The translations under genes were made by a program, and so were the position numbers. A model generated the notes under the pieces. It saw only the letters and a list, made by a program, of their open reading frames with translations. It had not been told where the DNA came from and ran no database searches. Below, in pieces: positions 15,095 to 22,360 of a stretch of 22,360 nucleotides of DNA. Position 1 is the stretch's first letter; every line of letters begins with the position of its first letter. Source of the stretch: Gammaproteobacteria bacterium (GTDB lineage Bacteria > Pseudomonadota > Gammaproteobacteria > Comchoanobacterales > Comchoanobacteraceae); assembly GCA_029243665.1 (NCBI GenBank), contig JAQWRO010000043.1, positions 1-22,360 on the forward strand, given 5' to 3'.

Positions 15095-15697
15095 ATGAAT
15101 AACAGCCCTAAAAAAATTGTTTTTGCTAGCCATAACAGAGGCAAATATAAAGAAATGTCAGAAATATTTAAGCCACATAATATAGAGCTAATATTTTTAG
15201 GCGATCACAGCAGTACAGACATTGAAGAAACAGGCTTAAGCTTTCATGAGAATGCACTGATCAAAGCACGTAAAGCGAGTGAGCTAACAAACCTGCCTGC
15301 CTTAGGTGATGACTCTGGGCTATGTGTCAGTGCTTTACATAATCAACCAGGCATATATTCTGCTAGATATAATGGTGTTGAGTCTAGCTTTCAGAGCAAA
15401 ATGATTAAACTACTTGAGGAATTAAAAGACGAAGAAAATCGTAAGGCTTTTTTTGTCTGTGTTCTAGCGTATGTAGAAAATACTACAGACCCAATTCCAA
15501 AATTCTTTGAAGGCTTTTGGCATGGTTTCATTGCTGGTGAAATCAAAGGCACTCATGGTTTTGGTTACGACCCCATTTTCTTTGATCCCACTCAAAATAT
15601 ATGTGTTGGGGAAATGGATTCGTCTTTGAAACTACAATTAAGCCACCGTGCAAAAGCTACTAACCTCTTCATCCAACAATGGCAACTCAACACATGA
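15095..15697 (+). CDS. rdgB: dITP/XTP pyrophosphatase RdgB (HAM1 family)
   Basis: RdgB hydrolyses non-canonical purine triphosphates (dITP, XTP, ITP) to monophosphates, keeping deaminated bases out of DNA and RNA. The 200-residue protein has all the signature motifs: ASHNRGKYKE (11-20) for the triphosphate, LGDDSGLCV (70-78) with the metal-binding acidic residues, HGFGYDPIFFDP and the terminal LSHRAKA. Length is normal. An ATG at 15095 places SHNRGK at the usual distance from the N-terminus. No clear Shine-Dalgarno site is seen. The hemJ start lies in its stop codon (ATGA), so the two are coupled. Confidence 0.95.
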   Translation: MNNSPKKIVFASHNRGKYKEMSEIFKPHNIELIFLGDHSSTDIEETGLSFHENALIKARKASELTNLPALGDDSGLCVSALHNQPGIYSARYNGVESSFQSKMIKLLEELKDEENRKAFFVCVLAYVENTTDPIPKFFEGFWHGFIAGEIKGTHGFGYDPIFFDPTQNICVGEMDSSLKLQLSHRAKATNLFIQQWQLNT

Positions 15698-16116
15698 AAT
15701 TTTATTTAGCACTTCACATTATATTTGTTATTACTTGGTTTGCAGGTACTTTTTATTTGCCTAGATTGTTCGTTTACCATGCAATGAGTGAGGACCAAAT
15801 AAGCAGGGATCGATTCACACTCATGGAGAAAAAGCTTTTTTGGTTTACCACAATTAGCGTTGTCTTGGCTAGTTTAATGGGCTTTATGCTAACAAGTTTT
15901 AATTCGAGCTATTATTTTAAATCTGGTTGGTTTCACATCAAACTTACGCTGGTTTTTTTATTGTGGGGCTATCATGTTTACTGTTATCGATTGATCAAAC
16001 AATTTGAAGAAAATACGTGTAAACACTCCCATGTGTGGTTTAGAGTATTTAATGAAATACCAGTTTTGCCTTTGTTTATAATTGTTTTTTTGGTTGTGTA
16101 TCAACCTATCATTTAA
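15694..16116 (+). CDS. hemJ: Protoporphyrinogen IX oxidase HemJ (UPF0093)
   Basis: HemJ is a small four-helix inner-membrane protein that oxidises protoporphyrinogen IX to protoporphyrin IX in bacteria without HemG or HemY. The 140-residue product opens MKFYLALHIIFVITWFAGTF and continues YLPRLFVYHA, which is the family hallmark, including the conserved His8. SGWFHIKLTLVFLLWGYH carries the conserved Lys, and FNEIPVLPLFIIVFLV closes the protein. I chose the ATG at 15694, which overlaps the rdgB stop as ATGA and begins right at the first helix; an in-frame ATG at 15679 would add five residues. It supplies the heme precursor that the CyoE/CtaA pair elsewhere in the window ultimately modifies. Its 3' end overlaps cca on the other strand by 8 bases. 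Confidence 0.9.
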   Translation: MKFYLALHIIFVITWFAGTFYLPRLFVYHAMSEDQISRDRFTLMEKKLFWFTTISVVLASLMGFMLTSFNSSYYFKSGWFHIKLTLVFLLWGYHVYCYRLIKQFEENTCKHSHVWFRVFNEIPVLPLFIIVFLVVYQPII

Positions 16117-17176
16117 ATAAAACAGAAACACTTTTTATTCTAGCATCCGTTATGGCCGATCGAATCATACTAGGTTCTGAACAACTTGAAACTACAGCTT
16201 GTTCGTCAACACACAGAAAAAGCTCTATCGCCTTATGATACCAGTCCACCTCTCTTTGAGAAGCTAAAAAAAACAGTGCTTCAAACCATTGTGGCAAAAG
16301 AAAAGAACGTCTTTTAACATCTAGTTGCTCTAAGAATGTGACAAGTGCTTCTTTTGAGGCCATGGCTTTTTTAAAATTAAGATTCGTTAAGGCAATCATT
16401 TTTGCAATGTTTTGATATTTCTTTGGAACCTTCCATTTCAAAACAAAATCATTAATGAAAGCTTGGTCTTTCTTAATAAATAAAATTGCAAAACGTAACT
16501 CAGGGTCTTTAGAAACATTAGAAAAACTAGCTATTTTTGAGTGTTGAACTTCTAGCGCAGGCCATAAAACATCGTTTGCACCACAAGCACCCAGCAGCTC
16601 AAAAAAGTTCTCAGGAGCAGGCTCTGTAAGCGCGCGTTTGAGTTCTTTCCAGACTCTCTCAGGTGTAAGCTCATTTAACATCCCTGAACTAACCATGTTT
16701 TTTAATAAATCTGCTGTTTCAGGTGCAACTTTAAAACTTGGCAATCTAGCAGCAAATCTTGCGATTCTCAAAATTCTAAGCGGGTCTTCAATAAATGCAC
16801 TAGATACATGCCTTAATATTTTATTTTCTATATCTTTTTGTCCATGATAAGGGTCTATCATTGTGCCATCTTCTGCTTTCGCAATCGCATTAATGGTCAA
16901 GTCCCTTCGCTTTAAATCTTCTTCCAAAGTTACTGTCGGCTCACTAAAACACTCAAACCCTCGGTGACCGTGATCAACTTTCCTTTCAATTCTTGCTAGT
17001 GCATATTCTTCTTTAGTTACTGGGTGTAAAAAAACAGGGAAATCTTTTCCAACCTGCTGATAGCCAGCATTAAGCAAATCTTCTGGCGTAGCACCTGTTA
17101 CAACCCAATCAATTTCTTTAGGCTCTATCCCCAAAAGCTCGTCTCGAACAGCTCCGCCTACTTTATAAATTTTCAT
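16109..17176 (-). CDS. cca: CCA-adding tRNA nucleotidyltransferase, short form without an HD domain
   Basis: Cca adds or repairs the 3' CCA of tRNAs. The 355-residue class II enzyme opens KVGGAVRDELLG and continues GYQQVGKDFPVFLHP and EEYALARIERK, very close to gammaproteobacterial Cca. EEDLKRRDLTINAIA, EDPLRILRIARFAAR and LTPERVWKELKRAL follow. In the catalytic DxD, the first Asp is Glu21 (KEIDWVV); Glu at this position also occurs, as I recall, in some other gammaproteobacteria. The E. coli protein is about 412 residues and has a C-terminal HD phosphohydrolase domain. Here the corresponding region lacks any 'HDLGK'-type motif, and the protein is correspondingly shorter. The tRNA-Met in this window has no encoded CCA, which fits a need for this enzyme. 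It converges on hemJ with an 8-base overlap. Confidence 0.93.
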   Translation of the reverse strand: MKIYKVGGAVRDELLGIEPKEIDWVVTGATPEDLLNAGYQQVGKDFPVFLHPVTKEEYALARIERKVDHGHRGFECFSEPTVTLEEDLKRRDLTINAIAKAEDGTMIDPYHGQKDIENKILRHVSSAFIEDPLRILRIARFAARLPSFKVAPETADLLKNMVSSGMLNELTPERVWKELKRALTEPAPENFFELLGACGANDVLWPALEVQHSKIASFSNVSKDPELRFAILFIKKDQAFINDFVLKWKVPKKYQNIAKMIALTNLNFKKAMASKEALVTFLEQLDVKRRSFLLPQWFEALFFLASQREVDWYHKAIELFLCVDEQAVVSSCSEPSMIRSAITDARIKSVSVLFK

Positions 17177-17249
17177 CTATAGTTCTCTTTACTTCCTAAT
17201 GATAACACGTCAGTAGTTTAATCCTAGTTTTTTATGATAGTATAAATGG

Positions 17250-18596
17250 ATGTCAAAAACCAAAACCCTTAACACTTGGTCTTTGGTTATGATTAATATC
17301 ATAGCCATCGATAACTTAAGAACTTTGTCATTCAGTGCCAAGTTTGGAAGCGATCTTCTGATGTTTTATTTGATTGCAGGGATCACTTTCTTTTTACCCT
17401 CAGCATTAATTACAGCTGAATTAGCAAGTCGATACCCAATTAAAGGCGGAATATTCATTTGGATTGAAAAAGCGTTTGGCAAAACAACTGCTTTTTTTAT
17501 TACAGTGATACAATGGATTTATAATGTGGTCTGGTTTCCGACCATTATGATTTTCATATGGTCAGTTTTTACCTATATTATGCCCATACCCTTTTTTAAA
17601 TCACCATTGGGTACGTTTCTTGGTGTGCTTTCATTATTTTGGGCCTGCACTTACGCCAATATATTTGGCATGAGTATTTCCAGTCGCGTATCATCCTTAG
17701 GGGCAATTGTGGGTACATTAATCCCAATGGCTTTACTTACAACAGGGGGCATTTTAAGTTTATGTTTCCACGGGGGCTATGAAACACTTTTAAGCAACCA
17801 ACCCGACCATGGTGATGTATACCCGTACTTTGTTGAATTAGTTTTTGGACTTATTGGTATTGAAATGTCTGCAATGCATGCAGATGAAGTCAAACAGCCT
17901 GAACGCGCTTTTCCCAGAGCGATTATGATCTCAAGCATCATCATATTTACTGCGTTAATGATATCATCCCTATCTGTCTCTATATTGATTCCTTCACAAA
18001 ACCTAAACGTTATCACTGGCACATTACAAGCTGTTAATTTCATTGCTAAAAGCAATCACATGCCTTGGTTAACAAGCATCTTTGGAATGCTTATTATGCT
18101 TGGATCACTCGCAACTGTAGCTGCATGGATCATTGGCCCTGTCAAAGGGTTGTGGGCTGCAGCAAATCGTGGCTTATTACCAAGTATATTTCGTGAAACT
18201 AATAAAAAAGGGGTTCCTATCAATCTGCTTTTTTTCCAAGCTTGTATTTATAGTGTAATTGTATTTTTAATTTTATTTTTCCCAATCAATGCCTCTTTTG
18301 TATTATTAAGTGCGCTCACAACACAAATGGCATTAATCACTTACATTGTACTTTTTGTTTCAGCAATTAAGTTAATGAAACTACGCCCTAAGCAAGGCGA
18401 TTATTTTAGAGTTCCGATGATGAAATTAACTGCTATTACAGGCACACTAACTGCCATATTCACACTAGGATTAGGTTTTTTCATGCCAGGTGAACTTGGC
18501 ATAGGACACAGCACACAATACTTTATAATCGTAAGTGGCGCATTTATTTTTCTGCTGATAACATCAACACTTCTTGCTCAACGCAGTCAAAATTAA
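17250..18596 (+). CDS. APC-superfamily amino acid transporter (GadC-like glutamate:GABA antiporter family)
   Basis: This 448-residue membrane protein has about 12 helices. YPIKGGIFIWIEKAFG near residues 62-77 matches the helix-2/3 GG motif of APC permeases. IEMSAMHADEVKQPERAFPRAI (in two halves: IEMSAMHADEV and KQPERAFPRAI) matches the helix-6 region of the glutamate:GABA antiporter group that includes GadC and YjeM. The substrate is probably an amino acid; exchange for GABA or another decarboxylation product is not shown. No decarboxylase gene lies nearby. It is divergent from cca (73-base gap) with no clear Shine-Dalgarno site. The last 53 bases overlap the 3' end of epmA on the opposite strand; both reading frames are intact there. 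Confidence 0.85.
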   Translation: MSKTKTLNTWSLVMINIIAIDNLRTLSFSAKFGSDLLMFYLIAGITFFLPSALITAELASRYPIKGGIFIWIEKAFGKTTAFFITVIQWIYNVVWFPTIMIFIWSVFTYIMPIPFFKSPLGTFLGVLSLFWACTYANIFGMSISSRVSSLGAIVGTLIPMALLTTGGILSLCFHGGYETLLSNQPDHGDVYPYFVELVFGLIGIEMSAMHADEVKQPERAFPRAIMISSIIIFTALMISSLSVSILIPSQNLNVITGTLQAVNFIAKSNHMPWLTSIFGMLIMLGSLATVAAWIIGPVKGLWAAANRGLLPSIFRETNKKGVPINLLFFQACIYSVIVFLILFFPINASFVLLSALTTQMALITYIVLFVSAIKLMKLRPKQGDYFRVPMMKLTAITGTLTAIFTLGLGFFMPGELGIGHSTQYFIIVSGAFIFLLITSTLLAQRSQN

Positions 18597-19533
18597 ATTT
18601 ACGTGGAATAACTTCAGCAATATGTTTTGTTTTAGTCAACACCATTAATAAGCGGTCTAGGCCAATGGAAACCCCTGCACACTTAGGCAGTCCTACACGC
18701 ATAGCTTCAATAAAATTTTGATCTACTGAAACTCCAGGCATACCAAGTCTTTCTCTTCGCCTCATATCGGCTTTGAAACGTGCAATACAGCCCTCATCAG
18801 AAACAAGCTCACTAAAGCCATTAGCACATTCCACACCATTTAAGTACATCTCAAATCTTTCTGAAACTCTTGGATCGTTATCTGAGGGTTTCGCTAAAGA
18901 TGAATGACTGATTGGGAAATTATATACCATAGCACATGGCACATCCGATAAAACTGGCTCGACCAACTGTGAAAAAAGATATTGTTGCCAGTCAGTCAGC
19001 GTAAATTCTGCAAAATCCATAAACGCATGGTCTTCAAGGTGCAAGCAGGCGATCTCACGAAGCTCTTCACATGTTGCTGTTAAAGGGTTTACACCTAGCA
19101 CTTCATTAAATAGGTCTTCATAAGCATAATATGCAACCCTTAATGGATCAAATACTGTTCTAATCATTGCAACAACTTCTTGCATTAATGTTTGATAATC
19201 ATAATCAATTCGATACCATTCAAGCATACTAAATTCGGGCTGATGAAACTGAGCGAAATCATCACTTCGAAATGCTTTACAAATTTGATAAATATCCTTA
19301 CAACCAAGTGCTAAAAGTTGTTTCATCATATACTCAGGCGATGTTTGTAAGAACCAGGTTTGATCACTTAACTTTAAATCAATGCTGTGAACATGTGGGT
19401 CTGTCACCGTATAAGGTGTCATTAATGGAGTCTCAACCTCCATAACACCGCGGGTATCAAAAAAGCTTCTAATTTTTTTATATAAATCTGCTCGTGCTTG
19501 AAGCTGCGAGAGATTGAAAGTAGCTTCATGCAT
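18544..19533 (-). CDS. epmA: Elongation factor P--(R)-beta-lysine ligase EpmA (PoxA/GenX/YjeA)
   Basis: EpmA is a class II lysyl-tRNA-synthetase paralogue that attaches (R)-beta-lysine to EF-P Lys34 using ATP. The 329 residues consist of the catalytic core only, with no anticodon-binding domain. Motif 1 region is VMEVETPLMTPYTVTDPHV; TSPEYMMKQLL follows; motif 2 is FRSDDFAQFHQPEFSMLEWY (88-107); NGFSELVSD is the lysine-binding part; motif 3 is GVSIGLDRLLM (about 287-297). The protein ends with an unusual tail of about 13 residues after the conserved 'IAEVIPRKF', which is what overlaps the APC gene. The ATG overlaps the efp stop by one base (TAATG), so ligase and substrate are made together. 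Confidence 0.95.
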   Translation of the reverse strand: MHEATFNLSQLQARADLYKKIRSFFDTRGVMEVETPLMTPYTVTDPHVHSIDLKLSDQTWFLQTSPEYMMKQLLALGCKDIYQICKAFRSDDFAQFHQPEFSMLEWYRIDYDYQTLMQEVVAMIRTVFDPLRVAYYAYEDLFNEVLGVNPLTATCEELREIACLHLEDHAFMDFAEFTLTDWQQYLFSQLVEPVLSDVPCAMVYNFPISHSSLAKPSDNDPRVSERFEMYLNGVECANGFSELVSDEGCIARFKADMRRRERLGMPGVSVDQNFIEAMRVGLPKCAGVSIGLDRLLMVLTKTKHIAEVIPRKFNFDCVEQEVLMLSAEK

Positions 19534-20099
19534 TATTTAAGCCTCGACACATATTCACCAGTTCTTGTGTCAATTTTTAACTTTTCACCTTCGTATACGA
19601 ATAGCGGGACCCTGATCACTTTTCCAGTCTGTAATTTAGCAGTTTTCGAGCCACCACTGACCGTATCACCCCTTAAAGCAGGCTCACACTCTATGACCTT
19701 GAGCTCAACAAAATTTGGTGCCAACACAGAAATAATTGCCCCATTAAAAACAGTGACGACACAAACATCCTCAGGAATAATCCAATCCGTCGTCTCTCCC
19801 ATAGCTGACTTTGAGGCTGGCAACTGTTCATATGAATTTGGATCCATGAAATACCAAAATTCATCGTCAGCAAAAATATAACTCATTTCTAATTCCATGG
19901 CATCGGCTTGAGGCAAACTATCGCCTGACTTTAATGTTTTCTCTAAAACACGACCAGTAATTAAATTTCGAAACTTAATACGATTAAATGCTTGACCTTT
20001 ACCAGGTTTCACATAGTCACTGCTGATGATATTACAAGGATCACCATCGATTAAAACTTTGATACCTGATTTCAATTGATTCGTTGGATAGCTAGCCAT
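19533..20099 (-). CDS. efp: Translation elongation factor P
   Basis: EF-P binds ribosomes stalled at consecutive prolines and promotes peptide bond formation. The 188-residue protein shows the N-terminal KOW-like domain with the loop YVKPGKGQAF, where Lys34 is the residue lysylated by EpmA; the EpmA/EpmB genes in the window confirm this modification type. The central and C-terminal OB domains follow, ending VYEGEKLKIDTRTGEYVSRL, as in the family. I chose the ATG at 20099 because GGGAG lies 6-7 bases upstream and the protein then starts MASYPTNQLKSG like other EF-Ps; an in-frame ATG at 20189 would add 30 residues with no family match. epmA follows with a one-base overlap. EpmC, which hydroxylates the modified lysine in E. 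coli, is not in the window. Confidence 0.97.
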   Translation of the reverse strand: MASYPTNQLKSGIKVLIDGDPCNIISSDYVKPGKGQAFNRIKFRNLITGRVLEKTLKSGDSLPQADAMELEMSYIFADDEFWYFMDPNSYEQLPASKSAMGETTDWIIPEDVCVVTVFNGAIISVLAPNFVELKVIECEPALRGDTVSGGSKTAKLQTGKVIRVPLFVYEGEKLKIDTRTGEYVSRLK

Positions 20100-20124
20100 G
20101 TTCTCTCCCGTTATTCCAGGGTTA

Positions 20125-20153
20125 ATACTACCAGCAAAAAATCTACCTAGCAA
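20125..20153 (-). promoter_or_regulatory. Extended -10 promoter for efp-epmA
   Basis: On the minus strand TTGCTA (20153-20148) is followed after exactly 17 bases by TAGTAT (20130-20125), preceded by TGG, which forms an extended -10. Transcription would begin near 20118, giving a short leader of about 19 bases that contains the GGGAG ribosome binding site. Confidence 0.5.
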
Positions 20154-20224
20154 TGACTTAACTGTTAATTTCATAAATTCAAACATCAAGAAAAAATTGA
20201 TATTTAAAAGCTATCAAAACACGC

Positions 20225-20253
20225 TTGACATTGGCCAATTAAGTTGCCAAAAT
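20225..20253 (+). promoter_or_regulatory. Promoter for tRNA-Met
   Basis: A perfect TTGACA (20225-20230) is followed after 17 bases by CAAAAT (20248-20253). The predicted start near 20260 is only a few bases before the mature tRNA at 20264. An 8-base palindrome TTGGCCAA (20231-20238) lies in the spacer. Confidence 0.5.
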
Positions 20254-20263
20254 TGATAAAATT

Positions 20264-20337
<74 letters not shown>

Positions 20338-20399
20338 CATATCTTGATTTTTCTAATTTAACATAGCGTTATTAATGAATTTGAACTAAACTATTTAGC

Positions 20400-22112
20400 A
20401 TGCGTTTGCGACGGTTCGACAACAACACAGCAGATCTTACGATCTTCAATTCATGGGATATTATCATATCATGCTTAATCATTGTCATCTTTGCATCGGC
20501 AGCATGGTCAATTACCCAAATGAACTTACCACTTGAAAAAATTCAAAGCCAAGTGATTTCTCTTGATATATCCTACCTTCCACTATATACATTCCGAAGT
20601 ATCATTCGCATGCTTTTGGGACTTATATTGTCACTTTGGTTCACCCTGACTTTTGGCACATGGGCAGCAAGAAGCTTTAGAGCTGAGCGCATCATTATTC
20701 CATTGATTGACATCTGTCAATCAGTTCCAATTCTTGGCTTTTTAACTTTATTTTCATGGGGCCTTTTAATGCTTTTCCCAGGCAGCGTATTAGGTGCAGA
20801 ATGTGCCGCGATTTTTGCCATATTCACATCACAGGTCTGGAATATGACACTTTCTTTTTACCAAAGCTTAAAAAGCATGCCTGAAGAATATAATGAATTG
20901 TGTTCCATCTATCACTTAACACCTTGGCAGAAGTTTTTAAGAGTTGAAATTCCTCATGCCATGCCATCGCTTTCAATGAATATGATGTTATCACTTTCTG
21001 CCAGCTGGTTTTTTGTTGTCGCTTCTGAAGTCATAAACTTTCAAGTCTATAGTATCAAATTACCCGGCATTGGCTCTTACATTCAACAGGCAGATGATGC
21101 AGGCAATCTATATGCCATTGGCTATGCTTTAATGGCAATGTTATTTGCGATAATTCTATCCAATCAACTGATATTCAACCCAATTTTTCACTGGATTAGC
21201 CGCTATCAAAGCCAACCAGGGCAAGAATATCGTTCTTGGCTTGTCACAGCATGCTCTAAAACAAAATGGGTAAAATCCCTTTTTCAGTCACTAAATAAAA
21301 TCTATATATCTATCCTTAATAAACAACCTAAAAAACAACCCAACAAGATTAATGATTCTAAGTTTAAACCTGATGTTATTAACCGCATCTGGGTCTTTAT
21401 AGAAATCACATTGGTTACAATCCTTGGTAGCTTAACCATATACGGATTTATATTCTACACCAATATAAATGAAGTTGTGACGGTCTTTTACTTTGGATTC
21501 TTAACACTGATACGTATTATTACAATGCTTTCAATTTCTATCCTTATTTGGGTTCCCATTGGTGTATGGATTGGCCTAAAAAAACAAGCGCCTAAAATTT
21601 GCTTACCAGTGATACAGGTGTTGGCTGCTTTCCCAGTTAATTTAATTTACCCGTTGATGACATTACTTATCATAAAATATCAACTGGACCCAGAAATATG
21701 GGTTTCACCATTAATTATTTTAGGAACGCAGTGGTATATTTTATTTAATGTTATTGCAGGTACAATGTCTATTCCTAAAGACTTAAAGATCGCAACTCAA
21801 TCTCTACAACTTACTACTCTATCAAAATGGCAAAGTTTAATCTTGCCAGCGATTGCACCTGACTTACTTACAGGCATCATTACTGCTGCTGGCGGAGCGT
21901 GGAATGCAAGTATTGTTGCGGAATATATTACGTGGAATGGCAAAACCATCTTAGCCACCGGGATAGGCTCGTACATTACTGAAGCGACTTATAACAATGC
22001 ATATAATTTCCAAGCATTAGGTATTATAGTCATGTGTATTTATGTTGTTGCAATCAATCGTTTATTCTGGGCACCTTTATACCAATATACTCAAAATAGG
22101 TTTAAAATATGA
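20400..22112 (+). CDS. ABC transporter permease with two fused membrane domains (nitrate/taurine-type)
   Basis: The 570-residue protein consists of two binding-protein-dependent permease domains in one chain. The first half has the EAA-type loop EEYNELCSIYHLTPWQKFLR (162-181) followed by VEIPHAMPS. The second half has a matching loop, LKIATQSLQLTTLSKWQSLI followed by LPAIAPDLLTG. A hydrophilic linker of about 55 residues rich in Lys, Asn and Gln separates them. Each half has about six helices. Importers of the nitrate/sulfonate/taurine group use such permeases, but substrate cannot be told and no binding protein lies in the window. The ATPase gene starts in the stop codon (ATGA). No Shine-Dalgarno site is seen before the ATG, which lies 62 bases after the tRNA gene; possible read-through from the tRNA promoter cannot be excluded. 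Confidence 0.85.
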   Translation: MRLRRFDNNTADLTIFNSWDIIISCLIIVIFASAAWSITQMNLPLEKIQSQVISLDISYLPLYTFRSIIRMLLGLILSLWFTLTFGTWAARSFRAERIIIPLIDICQSVPILGFLTLFSWGLLMLFPGSVLGAECAAIFAIFTSQVWNMTLSFYQSLKSMPEEYNELCSIYHLTPWQKFLRVEIPHAMPSLSMNMMLSLSASWFFVVASEVINFQVYSIKLPGIGSYIQQADDAGNLYAIGYALMAMLFAIILSNQLIFNPIFHWISRYQSQPGQEYRSWLVTACSKTKWVKSLFQSLNKIYISILNKQPKKQPNKINDSKFKPDVINRIWVFIEITLVTILGSLTIYGFIFYTNINEVVTVFYFGFLTLIRIITMLSISILIWVPIGVWIGLKKQAPKICLPVIQVLAAFPVNLIYPLMTLLIIKYQLDPEIWVSPLIILGTQWYILFNVIAGTMSIPKDLKIATQSLQLTTLSKWQSLILPAIAPDLLTGIITAAGGAWNASIVAEYITWNGKTILATGIGSYITEATYNNAYNFQALGIIVMCIYVVAINRLFWAPLYQYTQNRFKI

Positions 22113-22360
22113 CAAAACAGAGCAAAGCTATATTACAAGCATTAGGTATTAAAAAGTTTTTCAAAAAAGAAAGCAAACACCATCTGGTATTAGACCATAT
22201 TGATTTTACTCTTTTTGAAAACGAAGTTGTTTGTTTACTAGGAAAGTCAGGCTCAGGCAAATCAACATTTTTAAGAATTATTTCTGGATTAACCGAGCCA
22301 AATGAAGGCAAAGTTTTATGGAATGGCAAAGAAGTAGAAACCCCAATACCAGGTGTTTCC
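22109..22360 (+). CDS. ABC transporter ATP-binding protein (start only; runs off the window)
   Basis: The first 84 residues are visible. After a short lead, VLDHIDFTLFENEVVCLLG is followed by KSGSGKSTFLRIISGL, the Walker A motif of an ABC ATPase, and by EPNEGKVLWNGKEV. The ATG forms an ATGA overlap with the permease stop, so the two are coupled and form one importer. The Q loop, signature motif and Walker B lie beyond the window. The style fits the nitrate/taurine ATPase group, in agreement with the permease. Confidence 0.9.
   Translation, partial: MTKQSKAILQALGIKKFFKKESKHHLVLDHIDFTLFENEVVCLLGKSGSGKSTFLRIISGLTEPNEGKVLWNGKEVETPIPGVS

Noticed and set aside
20100..20189. A 30-residue N-terminal extension of EF-P
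   Set aside because: EF-P starts at MASYPTNQ with a strong GGGAG site just upstream; the extension has no match to the family and contains the likely promoter.

Overview
The window is a compact, AT-rich stretch of a bacterial chromosome. The gene set points to a gammaproteobacterium: LptD, the CtaA/CyoE/SURF1 assembly genes, the EpmA/EpmB route of EF-P lysylation, RsmJ, and HemJ-type heme synthesis. Several transporters (OPT, MFS, GadC-like APC) and a DarT-like protein would suit an intracellular or host-associated lineage such as the Legionellales. That placement is inference from gene content only. Most neighbours overlap by 1-8 bases, and no stretch longer than 300 bases lacks a gene.

Layout. 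(1) 1-2285: the 5' part of lptD on the minus strand, divergent from a plus-strand queD-queE-esterase operon. (2) 2340-4340: an OPT-family transporter. (3) 4344-8098 (minus): SURF1, a small SCO-like protein, ctaA, cyoE and rsmJ, chained by stop/start overlaps. This is a heme A / cytochrome oxidase assembly operon with an rRNA methyltransferase at its end. A DUF2909 gene diverges from SURF1. (4) 8409-10733: a membrane fatty acid desaturase followed by an OmpA-domain protein and a GIN-like envelope protein. (5) 10752-13172: epmB, prmC and a DarT-like ADP-ribosyltransferase gene, overlapping in series. (6) 13232-13562: two tandem tiny genes with almost identical ribosome binding sites and signal peptides but unrelated short mature peptides, followed by a probable terminator. 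(7) 13643-14947 (minus): an MFS transporter. (8) 15095-16114: rdgB and hemJ. (9) 16109-17176 (minus): a short cca gene. (10) 17250-18596: an APC amino acid transporter whose 3' end overlaps epmA on the other strand. (11) 18544-20099 (minus): efp-epmA. (12) 20264-20337: elongator tRNA-Met without an encoded CCA tail. (13) 20400-22360: a two-domain ABC permease and the start of its ATPase.

Functional links. The EF-P lysylation pathway is present in two separate operons: EF-P with its ligase EpmA, and the aminomutase EpmB beside the release-factor methyltransferase PrmC. The tRNA lacking an encoded CCA end and the cca gene also belong together. Heme is a recurring theme: HemJ acts before heme, and CyoE and CtaA turn heme into hemes O and A. 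The least ordinary part is 12393-13562, where a DarT-like toxin domain has no visible DarG antitoxin and is followed by the duplicated secreted-peptide genes.
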